From Yoonia sp. (GTDB taxonomy: Bacteria > Pseudomonadota > Alphaproteobacteria > Rhodobacterales > Rhodobacteraceae): DNA of 64,000 nt. The notes under the pieces are model-generated. The model searched no databases. It was not told the origin of the DNA and saw only the letters and a program-made list of their open reading frames with translations. The translations under genes were made by a program, and so were the position numbers. Shown here in pieces: positions 1 to 8,355 of the stretch; the stretch's first letter is position 1, and every line of letters begins with the position of its first letter. The stretch spans positions 1 through 64,000 of the forward strand of contig JAQXEG010000034.1 in NCBI GenBank assembly GCA_029250945.1. The letters run 5' to 3'.

Positions 1-155
1 ATATTACGTATTTATTTTTAGAGTTCGACGGATCCCCAGTCCGCCATTTAACTTATATTGATTAATACGTCGCGGGTCGGTGGCTTGTTTAACCGCGCAT
101 GTGCCTTCGGCTACGACAGGCAGCTGTTGTTGCCGCCTGCCTTTGTGTTTTGTGA

Positions 156-428
156 TCAGGCGTGTTGCGGTGTGCGCAGAAGGGGGGCTAACCCACCTGC
201 ATTATGCAGCGCCTCTAGGTCGGTTTAGCCGCCGACGTGAAAATCCCCGATGAAGATTTGCGGCACGGTGCTGCGTCCGTTTGCCTTTTGGATCATCTCG
301 CGCCGTTTTGCGGGATCATCGCTGATTTCGTGGTTGGTAAACTTCACGCGTTTCGACGAAAGCAGCGCCTTGGCCGCCTTGCAAAACGGGCAGTAGTCTT
401 TGGTGTATATCGTGACGGTGGGTTGCAT
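156..428 (-). pseudogene. grxC: Glutaredoxin 3-like, in-frame TAA after residue 67
   Basis: Glutathione-dependent thiol-disulfide oxidoreductase of the cytoplasm. The ORF opens MQPTVTIYTKDYCPFCKAAK, carrying the dithiol CPFC active site, and keeps the TVPQIFI cis-proline loop and the GGxxVGG-like glutathione-binding end (FHVGG). A TAA at 225-227 stops it at 67 aa, but the same frame continues TDLEALHNAGGLAPLL to a TGA at 156-158. That is the usual C-terminal helix of GrxC, whose normal length is about 85 aa. The stop therefore replaces one residue (commonly Cys, Ser or Asn) and the 3' end is otherwise conserved, which suggests a recent change. The truncated product would lack the last helix. 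A base-calling error is the main alternative. Confidence 0.85.
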
Positions 429-458
429 TGTGTCATGCTCCTGAATGTTTGGGGAGGG

Positions 459-824
459 TTAGGCGGTGGCGGGTGTTTCTTCGGGGGCGTTCAGCCTGAC
501 GACGACCACGACGGTTGCGCCAAGCAACCAGTAATATGTGGCCTCTAGCCCGCTGAACCCGAATACGAACGGGGCGGCAAGAAAGGTAAGGCCAGCAAGC
601 AGATCAACCGCCAAGTGCACTTTGAACGGCAGCACGCGGAACAGCCCAAACTGGTGATCGGTCAGCAATGTGACGATCAACGGGCCAAAGCCGACAACGA
701 CTAACATCCGGAATGCCATCGGGTTTGTCGCCCCAAGGCCCAGCACGGTTGGCATGGCGATAAGCCCAAACGCCACTGGATAGTCGAGGTATGCGTGGAC
801 GGATTTTGTCGTGAATTTGAATAT
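459..824 (-). CDS. Small four-helix membrane protein (SPW-repeat-like), probable start codon is ATA
   Basis: About 121 aa if started at 824. Four hydrophobic stretches and the motif VHAYLDYPVA near the N-terminus recall small SPW-repeat-type membrane proteins; function is unknown. The ORF track starts at the GTG at 776, which lies inside the first conserved segment. Upstream in frame are 16 coding-like codons preceded by AAGGAG at ideal spacing, but the codon there is ATA, not ATG. Either initiation occurs poorly at ATA, or the start has been lost by an ATG-to-ATA change. The gene diverges from the TetR gene at 962 and is probably its target, because two operator-like palindromes lie between them. 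Confidence 0.6.
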   Translation of the reverse strand: MFKFTTKSVHAYLDYPVAFGLIAMPTVLGLGATNPMAFRMLVVVGFGPLIVTLLTDHQFGLFRVLPFKVHLAVDLLAGLTFLAAPFVFGFSGLEATYYWLLGATVVVVVRLNAPEETPATA

Positions 825-841
825 TTGAAGTCTCCTTTATT

Positions 842-853
842 GACCGTATGGTC
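842..853. promoter_or_regulatory. TetR operator-like palindrome, site 1
   Basis: GACCGTATGGTC has GACC/GGTC half-sites around a 4-bp spacer. It overlaps a TTGACC (840-845) that could be the -35 of a promoter reading toward the TetR gene. The half-sites match those of site 2, which supports one dimeric regulator binding both. Confidence 0.55.
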
Positions 854-910
854 TTTAATTGGGTATGCGTTATGCGTTCCGGTGTTGGTATGTCCTTACT
901 GCGGAATAGA

Positions 911-922
911 GACCGATTGGTC
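911..922. promoter_or_regulatory. TetR operator-like palindrome, site 2
   Basis: GACCGATTGGTC has the same GACC-N4-GGTC layout as site 1. On the minus strand it carries a TTGACC that could be the -35 of a promoter reading toward the membrane-protein gene. The centres of the two sites are about 69 bp apart, so overlapping divergent promoters would both be repressed. Confidence 0.55.
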
Positions 923-961
923 AATAATATGATAATCACAGATTTGTGAGGCGTATTTCAG

Positions 962-1564
962 ATGCAGCAACCCGGACGTCCGCGGGAATTTGATCCCGAC
1001 GAAGTGCAAGCCAAGATCATGCAGTTGTTTTGGGAAAACGGATATGAGGGCACTGGCCTGAGCGATATCATCACAGCGACCGGTCTGGGTAAGGCCAGTC
1101 TGTATAAGGCGTTTGGCAATAAGCAGGCGATGTATATCGGTGCGCTTGGGCATTATGAAAAGCTGATGGTTGATGCAGCGGTTGTCGTGCTGGGGTCTGA
1201 CAAATTGGACCCGCTTGCGCGGATTGATGCGTTCCTGTCGTCGCCCATCATCGCACTGCGCGACCACAACGACAAACGCGGCTGCTTTCTATGTAATGCC
1301 GCGGCAGATCGCGCATCGCTGGATGATGAAACGGGCGCAATGGTGCGGCGTGGCTATGAAAAGATGCGTGTGGCGACCCGGAAATCCTTAGCTCAGGCGT
1401 TTCCTGACCGATCCGCCGAGGTGGTCAGCGCGCAGGCCGAATTGGTCCTGACGATCTACGCAGGATTGCGCGTGATGGCGCGGTCCGGAACGTCTACGGC
1501 ACTGATGCAGTCCACCAAGGCAGAGGTCATACGGTCCCTCTCAGCCTTGGCAGGGCATTGTTGA
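962..1564 (+). CDS. TetR/AcrR family transcriptional regulator
   Basis: 200 aa, the usual family length. The N-terminal helix-turn-helix occupies about residues 8-55 (GRPREFDPDEVQAKIMQLFW, then TGLSDIITATGLGKASLYKA). The C-terminal ligand domain contains a conserved GCFLCNAA segment seen in YcdC/AcuR-like members, whose Cys residues could sense electrophiles. The ATG at 962 follows GAGG at good spacing. The gene diverges from the small membrane protein at 459-824 and is flanked upstream by two GACC-N4-GGTC palindromes, so autoregulation plus control of the divergent gene is likely. The inducer cannot be told. Confidence 0.9.
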   Translation: MQQPGRPREFDPDEVQAKIMQLFWENGYEGTGLSDIITATGLGKASLYKAFGNKQAMYIGALGHYEKLMVDAAVVVLGSDKLDPLARIDAFLSSPIIALRDHNDKRGCFLCNAAADRASLDDETGAMVRRGYEKMRVATRKSLAQAFPDRSAEVVSAQAELVLTIYAGLRVMARSGTSTALMQSTKAEVIRSLSALAGHC

Positions 1565-1606
1565 ACGCGGCACCCTGATATAGCTAAGTTGCAAAGGGGC
1601 AATAGC

Positions 1607-3808
1607 ATGACAGCACAGGTTCTAAGGTTCGAGATTGACGGCATGTCCTGCGCATCTTGCGTGGGACGGGTTGAGCGCCTGTTGGGTGAGGTGGATGGTG
1701 TTGTGTCCGCGCATGTGAACCTTGCGACAAAGACGGCGGATGTCGCTGTGTCAGGTGGCGGCGTGGCAGCGGATGGTTTGGCAACGCTCGCGACGCAGGC
1801 TGGCTATCCCGCCACACTGATGACCACCCCGACAGATCGGGCGGATAAGGCTGCCGCTGCAATCCGCAACATCCGCCGTAAATTCTGGATCGCGACCATC
1901 CTGACCATTCCCGTGACAGCGTTGGCGATGGGGGGACATATCTTTCCTGCCCTGCGCGACTTTGCCGACGGTGCAACTGGCTGGACAATTCAGTTCGTTC
2001 TGACAACGCTCGTGTTGCTCTGGCCGGGCGCAGATTTTTATCGCAAGGGGATTCCAGGCCTGTTCCGTGGGGCGCTCGATATGAACACGCTGGTTGCCAT
2101 CGGCACGTTTGCCGCGTGGCTGTTTTCCACGATCGCATTATTCATACCGCAGGTTCTGCCGCCCGCCGCTGTGGGCGTTTATTTTGAGGCCGCTGCCGTC
2201 ATCGTCACCCTGATCCTGCTGGGCCGCTACATGGAAGAACGCGCCAAGGGCCGGACAGGTGACGCGGTGCGCAAGCTGATCGGACTACGCCCCAAGACGG
2301 CGATTGTGATGCGTGACGGGCAAGATGTGTCGCTGCCGATTGGTCAGATCGTCGTTGGCGACCAGATCATCGTGAAACCGGGCGGTCAGTTTGCCGTCGA
2401 CGGTGTGGTGCAATCAGGCAGCTCCGCTGTGGATGAGGCGATGCTGACGGGTGAGCCGCTGCCAGTGGCCAAGGCAAAAGGCGCACAAGTGTCCGCTGGC
2501 ACAATCAACGGAAACGGGGCCTTGGTGATTGCAGCGACCCATGTGGGTGCTGATACTGCGCTCGCGCAGATCATCCAGATGGTACAGGACGCCCAAGGTG
2601 CGCGGCTGCCGATCCAGGACCTTGTGAACCGTGTCACAGGGCTGTTTGCGCCTGTGGTATTGTTGCTTGCGGTGCTGACTGTGTTGGTCTGGCTGGTGTT
2701 GGGCCCCGATCCGGCGCTGGGCCTCGCGCTTGTGGCGGGGGTGTCGGTTCTGATCGTGGCGTGCCCTTGCGCGATGGGGCTGGCGACGCCGATGTCCATC
2801 ATGGTCGGCACGGGGCGCGCAGCAGAGCAGGGGATTTTGTTTCGCGGTGGTGATGCGTTGCAAAATCTGCAAGCGGTTGATGCCATCGCATTCGATAAGA
2901 CCGGCACCCTGACCGAAGGCCGCCCGACGTTAACGGGGCTGCAAACCGCCGATGGATTTGATGCGGACACAGTCCTCACCCTTGCTGCCAGCCTAGAGGC
3001 GCAGTCAGAACACCCCATCGCACAGGCTGTTGTCATGGCGGCGGCGGATAAAGGCATAGACCCTCTCGCTGTATCCGACTTTGCAGCCGTCACGGGCATG
3101 GGGATCACGGGGCAGGTTGGCGGGCAATCGGTGCGGATTGGTGCGGAACGGTTTATGCCAGAGGGGGCCGCGCTGACGCTGGATGCGGCATTTGATGCAG
3201 GCGGTCGGTCGGTGTTCTACATTGCCATTGATGGCGTTCTTGCGGGCGCGCTCGCAGTAAGCGATCCGGTGCGAGCCGATGCTGCTGGTATGGTGTCAGC
3301 CTTGAAATCCATGGGGTTGCGCGTTGCACTGATCACTGGCGACACACAATCGGCGGCGGATGCGCTGGCCGAAAAGGTTGGGATCAATGATGTTGTTGCG
3401 GGCGTTCTACCTGCGGGGAAATCCGACGCGCTGGGTCGGTTGGCGGCGGGGGGCAAGGTTGCCTTTGTCGGGGACGGGATCAATGACGCGCCAGCGCTTG
3501 CCAAAGCTGACGTGGGGATCGCCATTGGCACGGGCACAGATGTGGCGATTGAGGCGGCGGATGTCGTGTTGATGGCGCATGACCTGATGGCGGTCACACG
3601 TGCCGTGCAAATCAGCCGCGCGACCCTGCGCAATATCAAACAAAACCTGTTTTGGGCGTTCGCCTATAACGCGGCGCTGATCCCTGTTGCCGCCGGTCTT
3701 TTACATCCGGTGTGGGGCGTTTTGCTGTCGCCGATGCTCGCCGCTGGTGCCATGGCGCTGTCGAGCGTTTTTGTCGTGACCAACGCGCTGCGCTTACGGC
3801 GGGCATGA
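1607..3808 (+). CDS. copA: Heavy-metal (copper) translocating P1B-type ATPase
   Basis: Inner-membrane copper-exporting ATPase, 733 aa. One N-terminal heavy-metal-associated domain carries GMSCASC. Next come four membrane helices, the actuator TGE loop (MLTGEPLPV), the CPC metal site in CPCAMGLATP, the phosphorylation site DKTGTLTEG, the SEHP motif and the hinge GDGINDAPALA. The CPC motif and HMA Cys pair point to Cu(I). I chose ATG 1607, which follows AAAGGGGC, rather than the TTG at 1589 used in the ORF track. No copper regulator or chaperone gene is adjacent. Only one metal-binding domain is present, where many homologues have two. Confidence 0.94.
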   Translation: MTAQVLRFEIDGMSCASCVGRVERLLGEVDGVVSAHVNLATKTADVAVSGGGVAADGLATLATQAGYPATLMTTPTDRADKAAAAIRNIRRKFWIATILTIPVTALAMGGHIFPALRDFADGATGWTIQFVLTTLVLLWPGADFYRKGIPGLFRGALDMNTLVAIGTFAAWLFSTIALFIPQVLPPAAVGVYFEAAAVIVTLILLGRYMEERAKGRTGDAVRKLIGLRPKTAIVMRDGQDVSLPIGQIVVGDQIIVKPGGQFAVDGVVQSGSSAVDEAMLTGEPLPVAKAKGAQVSAGTINGNGALVIAATHVGADTALAQIIQMVQDAQGARLPIQDLVNRVTGLFAPVVLLLAVLTVLVWLVLGPDPALGLALVAGVSVLIVACPCAMGLATPMSIMVGTGRAAEQGILFRGGDALQNLQAVDAIAFDKTGTLTEGRPTLTGLQTADGFDADTVLTLAASLEAQSEHPIAQAVVMAAADKGIDPLAVSDFAAVTGMGITGQVGGQSVRIGAERFMPEGAALTLDAAFDAGGRSVFYIAIDGVLAGALAVSDPVRADAAGMVSALKSMGLRVALITGDTQSAADALAEKVGINDVVAGVLPAGKSDALGRLAAGGKVAFVGDGINDAPALAKADVGIAIGTGTDVAIEAADVVLMAHDLMAVTRAVQISRATLRNIKQNLFWAFAYNAALIPVAAGLLHPVWGVLLSPMLAAGAMALSSVFVVTNALRLRRA

Positions 3809-3924
3809 ACCCGTTGATATTGAGCGACAAACCGCGTGATATCGCTTAACAACTGGCCGTTGTGCAGATTGATACCTATCTGTCAGGGTAACAAACGACC
3901 CTGCGCAACGAAGGTAGAGGATTT

Positions 3925-4530
3925 ATGATGAAACGACGTTCCTTTATGGCATTTGCCACCGCCGCGATTGTGGCTGGATCACCAGCAGCCGCGCAGCAGC
4001 TATCGCTGGAGCAAGTGTCGCAGTATTTGAACCAGCTTCAGACCGCGCAAGGCGGGTTCACCCAGATCAATGCGGATAGCACATTGTCGACTGGCCAGAT
4101 CTATATCAAACGTCCTGGCCGCATCCGGTTCGAATATAACGCGCCTGATAATTCGCTGGTGATGGCAGGCGGCGGGTCCGTCGCGATCTTTGATCCGCGG
4201 TCCAACAACGGGCCGGATCGTTATCCGCTGAACCAGACACCGCTAAAGATTATTCTGGAACGCAATGTCGATCTGGGGCGGGCGCGGATGGTCACGGGCC
4301 ACACGTCCGACGGGGCCACCACAACGATCACCGTCCAAGACCCCGACAACCCGCAATACGGCAACATCCAGATGGTATTCACCGGAAGTCCGGTTGAACT
4401 GCGCCAATGGATTGTCACCGATGATGTGGGCAGCCAGACAACTGTGATCCTGAACGACATGACCGCTGGCACGCGGATCAGCGATAATAAGTTCAGCATC
4501 GTCAGCGAGATCAACAAGCGCGAAAACTAA
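3925..4530 (+). CDS. lolA: Outer-membrane lipoprotein carrier protein LolA-like
   Basis: Periplasmic chaperone that moves lipoproteins from the LolCDE complex to the outer membrane. 201 aa with an N-terminal leader MMKRRSFMAFATAAIVAG ending near an AAAQQ cleavage site; the leader contains RRSF, so Tat rather than Sec export is possible. The mature part has the LolA pattern: a Q-rich start (QTAQGGFTQ), GQIYIKRPGRIRFEY, and a later RQWIVTDD strand. The start may be 3925 or 3928, both after GAGG. A strong bidirectional terminator follows, between this gene and the convergent lipoprotein gene. Confidence 0.85.
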   Translation: MMKRRSFMAFATAAIVAGSPAAAQQLSLEQVSQYLNQLQTAQGGFTQINADSTLSTGQIYIKRPGRIRFEYNAPDNSLVMAGGGSVAIFDPRSNNGPDRYPLNQTPLKIILERNVDLGRARMVTGHTSDGATTTITVQDPDNPQYGNIQMVFTGSPVELRQWIVTDDVGSQTTVILNDMTAGTRISDNKFSIVSEINKREN

Positions 4531-4544
4531 ACCGCGTAGAATTG

Positions 4545-4574
4545 AAAAAGGCGCCCGATTGAGGCGCCTTTTTT
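4545..4574. terminator. Bidirectional intrinsic terminator
   Basis: AAAAAGGCGCC, a 7-nt loop, then GGCGCCTTTTTT. The GC stem is flanked by A- and T-runs, so it can end both lolA (plus) and the convergent gene at 4579-5163 (minus). Confidence 0.85.
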
Positions 4575-4578
4575 GTGT

Positions 4579-5163
4579 CTAGATTTTGCGGCAACCGCGC
4601 AGCTGCGTGTCATACATGACGGCGCGTGCGTCGACTTCTCCTGCGATGCGGGCGAGCCAGCTTTTGCGTTTCCACGTGCCGCGCACAAAACCGGTGCGCC
4701 CGTCGTGATAGGCAAGGTATTGATCGCGGGTGTTGGACATGGAAATCCCGATTTCATCCTTGGTCTGATTCATATACCAGCCCATGAAATCGGAGGCGTC
4801 GCGGATATTGTCGCGCCGCGCGCCGCGGCCACCTTCACGCTGTTGGTATTCGCGCCATGTCGCATCTAGGGCTTGGGAATAGCCGAATGCGGATGACTGG
4901 CGGCCAACCGGGATCACGCCCAGCGCATATTGATGCGGGGTGCGGTTGTTGCCGATAAATTTGCTTTCTTGATAGATAATGGCCATTAGCACGGGAACAG
5001 GAACGCCCCATTTGCGTTCGGTCGCTTTGAAAGCACGTAAATATGCCGGGCGCTCGGATACGATTGAACAGGCGTTATCAAGGTTGCGCGGCGCCGAGAA
5101 ATTCTTGGACCCGCAGCTTCCTAAAGCCACTAAAAGTATCATCGCGCGAAAGATTTTGCTCAT
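4579..5163 (-). CDS. Lipoprotein with lytic transglycosylase (SLT)-like domain
   Basis: 194 aa. The signal peptide ends in a lipobox (VALGSCGS), so the protein is probably a lipoprotein. The rest resembles the goose-lysozyme/SLT fold: a candidate catalytic Glu in MAIIYQESKF, then SSAFGYSQALDATW and a late YLAYHDGRTGF motif. The likely role is cleavage of peptidoglycan glycan strands in the periplasm. It is convergent with lolA and ends at the shared terminator. Only 83 bp separate its start from the stop of the upstream minus-strand transporter gene, so the two could be co-transcribed. Confidence 0.8.
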   Translation of the reverse strand: MSKIFRAMILLVALGSCGSKNFSAPRNLDNACSIVSERPAYLRAFKATERKWGVPVPVLMAIIYQESKFIGNNRTPHQYALGVIPVGRQSSAFGYSQALDATWREYQQREGGRGARRDNIRDASDFMGWYMNQTKDEIGISMSNTRDQYLAYHDGRTGFVRGTWKRKSWLARIAGEVDARAVMYDTQLRGCRKI

Positions 5164-5246
5164 CTGCCTCTCGCTTATATTATTATTATGTTTTTTTGCA
5201 ATCTTAGCGGAAAACCCGTCCGCTGTGAACCGTTTTGCAGCGCAGA

Positions 5247-6128
5247 TTAGATCACAAACGCGAGGATGAGCGGTAAACTGATCACCGACAAAAGCGTGGA
5301 GGCAACGACAAGGCCCGCAACAGGCTGTGCCTCATGCCCGTATTTTTCGGCCAACAGGTAGGATGTGACGGCCACAGGTGTCGCGACTTGCATGATCAGA
5401 ACGGCGCTGGGCACAGGGGCAAGGCCAAATGCTTGTGCGGCAATCCAAGCGGACCCTGCGCAGATCACGATCTTTAGGGCCGACAGCCACACGGCCCGCC
5501 CTATATCGCGGGTTTCCAGCCGCGCGATGGCGACGCCAAGTGTGATCAACATCATGGGAATCGCCATTTGTCCGATCAGGTCCAGCGCGTTGGTCAGGAA
5601 GGCTGGTGTCTGCCATCCGCGCCACAAAAACAGCGCGCCGAGGAATGTTGCCGCAACGACAGGTTCGCGCACAACCCGCGTCAGCGACCCGCCGCCAGAC
5701 ACAATCCACACACCGATTGTGAACGATAAAATGGCCATCACAGCAAAAACGACGATGGCGTAGCTTAGCCCCGCCTCACCAAATGCGAACAACGCTAGCG
5801 GCAGGCCTAGGTTGCCGGTATTGCCAAAAACGAGGGGTGCCAAATAGGTTGAGATATCCAACCGCATCAATTTTGCGACGATGAAAAACCCTATCGTCAC
5901 AAGGGCATAAGCCGCAAAACTGGCAAGCGTGAGCGCGCCCAGCGCCTCTGGCGTCAGGTTGGCGTTCATCAGGACCACAAAGATCAGGCACGGCACGGAA
6001 AGTGTCATGGCCAGTCGGGTGACAAACTCAACCCGGTATTCAAAGCCCAGTTTGACCCAGCAAAACCCGACGGCGGCAAGAATGAAGGCAGGCGCGGTGA
6101 TGTTCAGGGCTGTTAGTGCAAGGTTCAC
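5247..6128 (-). CDS. AEC family transporter (auxin efflux carrier/malate permease type)
   Basis: 293 aa inner-membrane protein with about ten hydrophobic segments in the two five-helix halves of the AEC family. Characteristic features are the N-terminal PAFILAAVGFCWVKLG, the FGNTGNLGLPLALFAFG helix and a C-terminal QVATPVAVTSYLLAEKYG segment. Family members export organic anions or small acids; the substrate cannot be deduced. It diverges from hspQ. The ATG at 6128 is the first in frame and gives the expected N-terminus. Confidence 0.88.
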   Translation of the reverse strand: MNLALTALNITAPAFILAAVGFCWVKLGFEYRVEFVTRLAMTLSVPCLIFVVLMNANLTPEALGALTLASFAAYALVTIGFFIVAKLMRLDISTYLAPLVFGNTGNLGLPLALFAFGEAGLSYAIVVFAVMAILSFTIGVWIVSGGGSLTRVVREPVVAATFLGALFLWRGWQTPAFLTNALDLIGQMAIPMMLITLGVAIARLETRDIGRAVWLSALKIVICAGSAWIAAQAFGLAPVPSAVLIMQVATPVAVTSYLLAEKYGHEAQPVAGLVVASTLLSVISLPLILAFVI

Positions 6129-6211
6129 AGACTGTTTCCTTCAAATTTGGTCGCTTCCCATAGACAGCCCGCGGGCTAGGGGGATACAAGGCGCATAGGG
6201 GTAAAATACGT

Positions 6212-6538
6212 ATGTTCAAAAAACGCGCCAAATATCATCTGGGCCAAGTTGTTTGTCACCGCAAGCATCCTTTCCGGGGTGTGGTGTTTGATGTCGACGC
6301 GATGTTTTCCAATACGGATGCTTGGTATGAGGCAATCCCCGAGGATAGCCGTCCTGAAAAGGATCAGCCGTTTTACCACCTTCTTGCAGAGAATGACCAA
6401 AGCTATTACGTGGCTTACGTATCCGAGCAGAACCTTGTGGCCGACTATTCCGGCCAACCGGTTGAGCACCCTGATCTGGACGATTTGTTTGGTCCGTTCG
6501 AGGACGGCCAATATCCGTTGCAGGTGCAGCTGAACTGA
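6212..6538 (+). CDS. hspQ: Heat shock protein HspQ (YccV/hemimethylated-DNA-binding family)
   Basis: 108 aa, the usual length. It carries the family signatures KYHLGQVVCHRKHPFRGVVF, QPFYHLLAEN and YVAYVSEQNL. In enterobacteria HspQ is a heat-inducible specificity factor for Lon protease. It diverges from the AEC transporter, and a dispersed palindrome follows nine bases after the stop. No sigma-32 promoter was convincing. Confidence 0.93.
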   Translation: MFKKRAKYHLGQVVCHRKHPFRGVVFDVDAMFSNTDAWYEAIPEDSRPEKDQPFYHLLAENDQSYYVAYVSEQNLVADYSGQPVEHPDLDDLFGPFEDGQYPLQVQLN

Positions 6539-6546
6539 TCACCGTT

Positions 6547-6570
6547 GATGGGTTAAAACCCATCCTACGC
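6547..6570. repeat. Dispersed gene-end palindrome, copy 1
   Basis: Core GATGGGTTAAAACCCATC followed by CTACGC, eight bases after the hspQ stop. The full 24 bp is the exact reverse complement of the copy at 38103-38126, and related copies lie at 43269 and 51891. A transcribed copy would form an 8-bp hairpin with no T-run. Confidence 0.8.
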
Positions 6571-6594
6571 TGTCCCACTTTTGTACAGATGGGG

Positions 6595-8172
6595 TTAATA
6601 CCCCAAGGCGCAGCCGTCTTTGCGCGGGTCTGATCCACCAATCAGCACGCCATCATCGCTGATGCCAATCGCCTGCGCCCCACCGATCGGACCAGGTGGA
6701 ATATTGACGTTATGACCAAGGTCGCTGAGCTGCTGGCGCACATCCGCGCTATAGCCGGTTTCAATGCTCAGCTTGTCCCCATCGGCAAAGCACCGTGGCC
6801 CGTCGATAGCGGTCTGCACGTCCATGCCAAAATCGGTCATGTTTGTGATAAACCGCGCATGGCCGGTGGATTGATACGCCCCGCCCATGACACCAAACGG
6901 CATATAGGGCGCGCCGTCTTTCTTCAGCAGACCGGGGATGATCGTATGCATCGGGCGCTTGCCGCCGCCAGCCTCGTTCGGGTGGCCTGCTTCAAGCGTG
7001 AAGCCCGCGCCGCGGTTCTGGAACAGGACCCCGAATTTGTCGGACGCAATGCCAGAACCAAAGGAATGGAACACGGAATAGATCAGGGACACGCACATCC
7101 GGTCCTTATCCACGACGGTGATAAAGATGGTGTCCTTATGCACGGCCTCGGCGCCCGGTACGGATGCTGGCATCGCCTTGGTCGGGTCAATCAACGCGGC
7201 AAGCTTGGCGGCCGTTTCAGGGGTCGCCATATAACCGGCTTTGGTCGTGTGGTCAGGATCCGCGATAAAGCGGTTGCGCGCGTCATAGGCCAGCTTGGTC
7301 GCCTCGGCCTCAATATGTGCTCGCTCAGCGCCAAACGGGTCCATGCCCGCGATGTCAAAATGTTTGAGCATATTCAGGATCAGGATCGCGGTTGCACCTT
7401 GACCGTTTGGCGGGTGCTCCCACAGGTCGAGCCCGCCATAGCCGCCCGTAATCGGTGCGGTATATTCGCTTTCGCAGTTGGCGAAATCATCCAACGTTTG
7501 CACCCCGCCCATCGCGTTGAGCGATGCAACCATATCCTCGGCCACCTCGCCCTCATAGAACGCATCGCGCCCGTCCATGGCGATCCGGCGCAGGACCTCG
7601 GCCTGTTGTGGGGCGCGGAACATCTGGCCTGCGGTCGGGGCCTGACCGTTCAGCAGGAACCCGTCGCGCGCGACCCCTTGCAATGCATCCACGCTTTGCG
7701 CCCAGTCAAAGGCGACGCGGGGGGCGACAGGCACACCTGCTTGCGCATAATGGATCGCAGGGGCCAGCGATGCCTTGAGGCCCAGTTTGCCGAAATCACG
7801 CGACAGCTTGCAAAATGCGTCAATCGCGCCTGGCACGGTCACGGCCTCTGGCCCGCCAAGCGGCACAGTTGCCATTCCACGATCCCGCAAGGCTTGCGCG
7901 TTTAATGCAGCGGGCGCGCGACCTGATCCATTGAGCGCAACAACGCGGTCCTCTCCCGGAGGGGTCAGAAGGACAAAGCAGTCACCGCCAATCCCCGTCA
8001 TCTGCGGCTCACATATGCCGAGCAAAACAGCACCTGCGATCGCTGCATCCACGGCGTTGCCGCCAGCCTCAAGCATCTGGACCGCGACTTTTGCCGCCAA
8101 CGGATGTGACGTGGCGCACATGCCATTCGCTGCAAAAGTGGCCGATCGGCCCATTGTCATGAAATCGCGCAT
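6595..8172 (-). CDS. Gamma-glutamyltransferase family protein
   Basis: Ntn-hydrolase family enzyme, about 525 aa, near the usual length. It has the N-terminal GGNAVDAAIAGAVLLGICEP and TGIGGDCF motifs, the acceptor-site segment, and a C-terminal half starting near KDTIFITVVD, where the family cleaves autocatalytically to expose a nucleophilic Thr. The consensus GTTH is replaced by DTIF, as in distant members, so the substrate may not be glutathione. No obvious signal peptide is present, so it may be cytoplasmic. I prefer ATG 8172 over GTG 8175 because of the spacing from a GGGGG upstream. The 397-aa plus-strand ORF opposite it is a shadow. Confidence 0.88.
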   Translation of the reverse strand: MRDFMTMGRSATFAANGMCATSHPLAAKVAVQMLEAGGNAVDAAIAGAVLLGICEPQMTGIGGDCFVLLTPPGEDRVVALNGSGRAPAALNAQALRDRGMATVPLGGPEAVTVPGAIDAFCKLSRDFGKLGLKASLAPAIHYAQAGVPVAPRVAFDWAQSVDALQGVARDGFLLNGQAPTAGQMFRAPQQAEVLRRIAMDGRDAFYEGEVAEDMVASLNAMGGVQTLDDFANCESEYTAPITGGYGGLDLWEHPPNGQGATAILILNMLKHFDIAGMDPFGAERAHIEAEATKLAYDARNRFIADPDHTTKAGYMATPETAAKLAALIDPTKAMPASVPGAEAVHKDTIFITVVDKDRMCVSLIYSVFHSFGSGIASDKFGVLFQNRGAGFTLEAGHPNEAGGGKRPMHTIIPGLLKKDGAPYMPFGVMGGAYQSTGHARFITNMTDFGMDVQTAIDGPRCFADGDKLSIETGYSADVRQQLSDLGHNVNIPPGPIGGAQAIGISDDGVLIGGSDPRKDGCALGY

Positions 8173-8355
8173 CACTTGCCCCCGTTTTGTGTTGGCCAGA
8201 GCCTAGGCAAATAGACGCGAACCGCAATCTAATAATCATTCGGGGGGGATGCTCGACGCCGCGCAACTGGGTGGGGTAAAAATACGCGACGTCGGGATAA
8301 GCTATGCAGCTATGTCGTATCTTTGCCCTGCATCTATGGCGTGAATTAGATCGCG

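Noticed and set aside
6712-7905. 397-aa plus-strand ORF opposite the gamma-glutamyltransferase gene
   Set aside because: It is an antisense shadow of a clear coding gene, rich in His, Arg and Gly with no family motifs.
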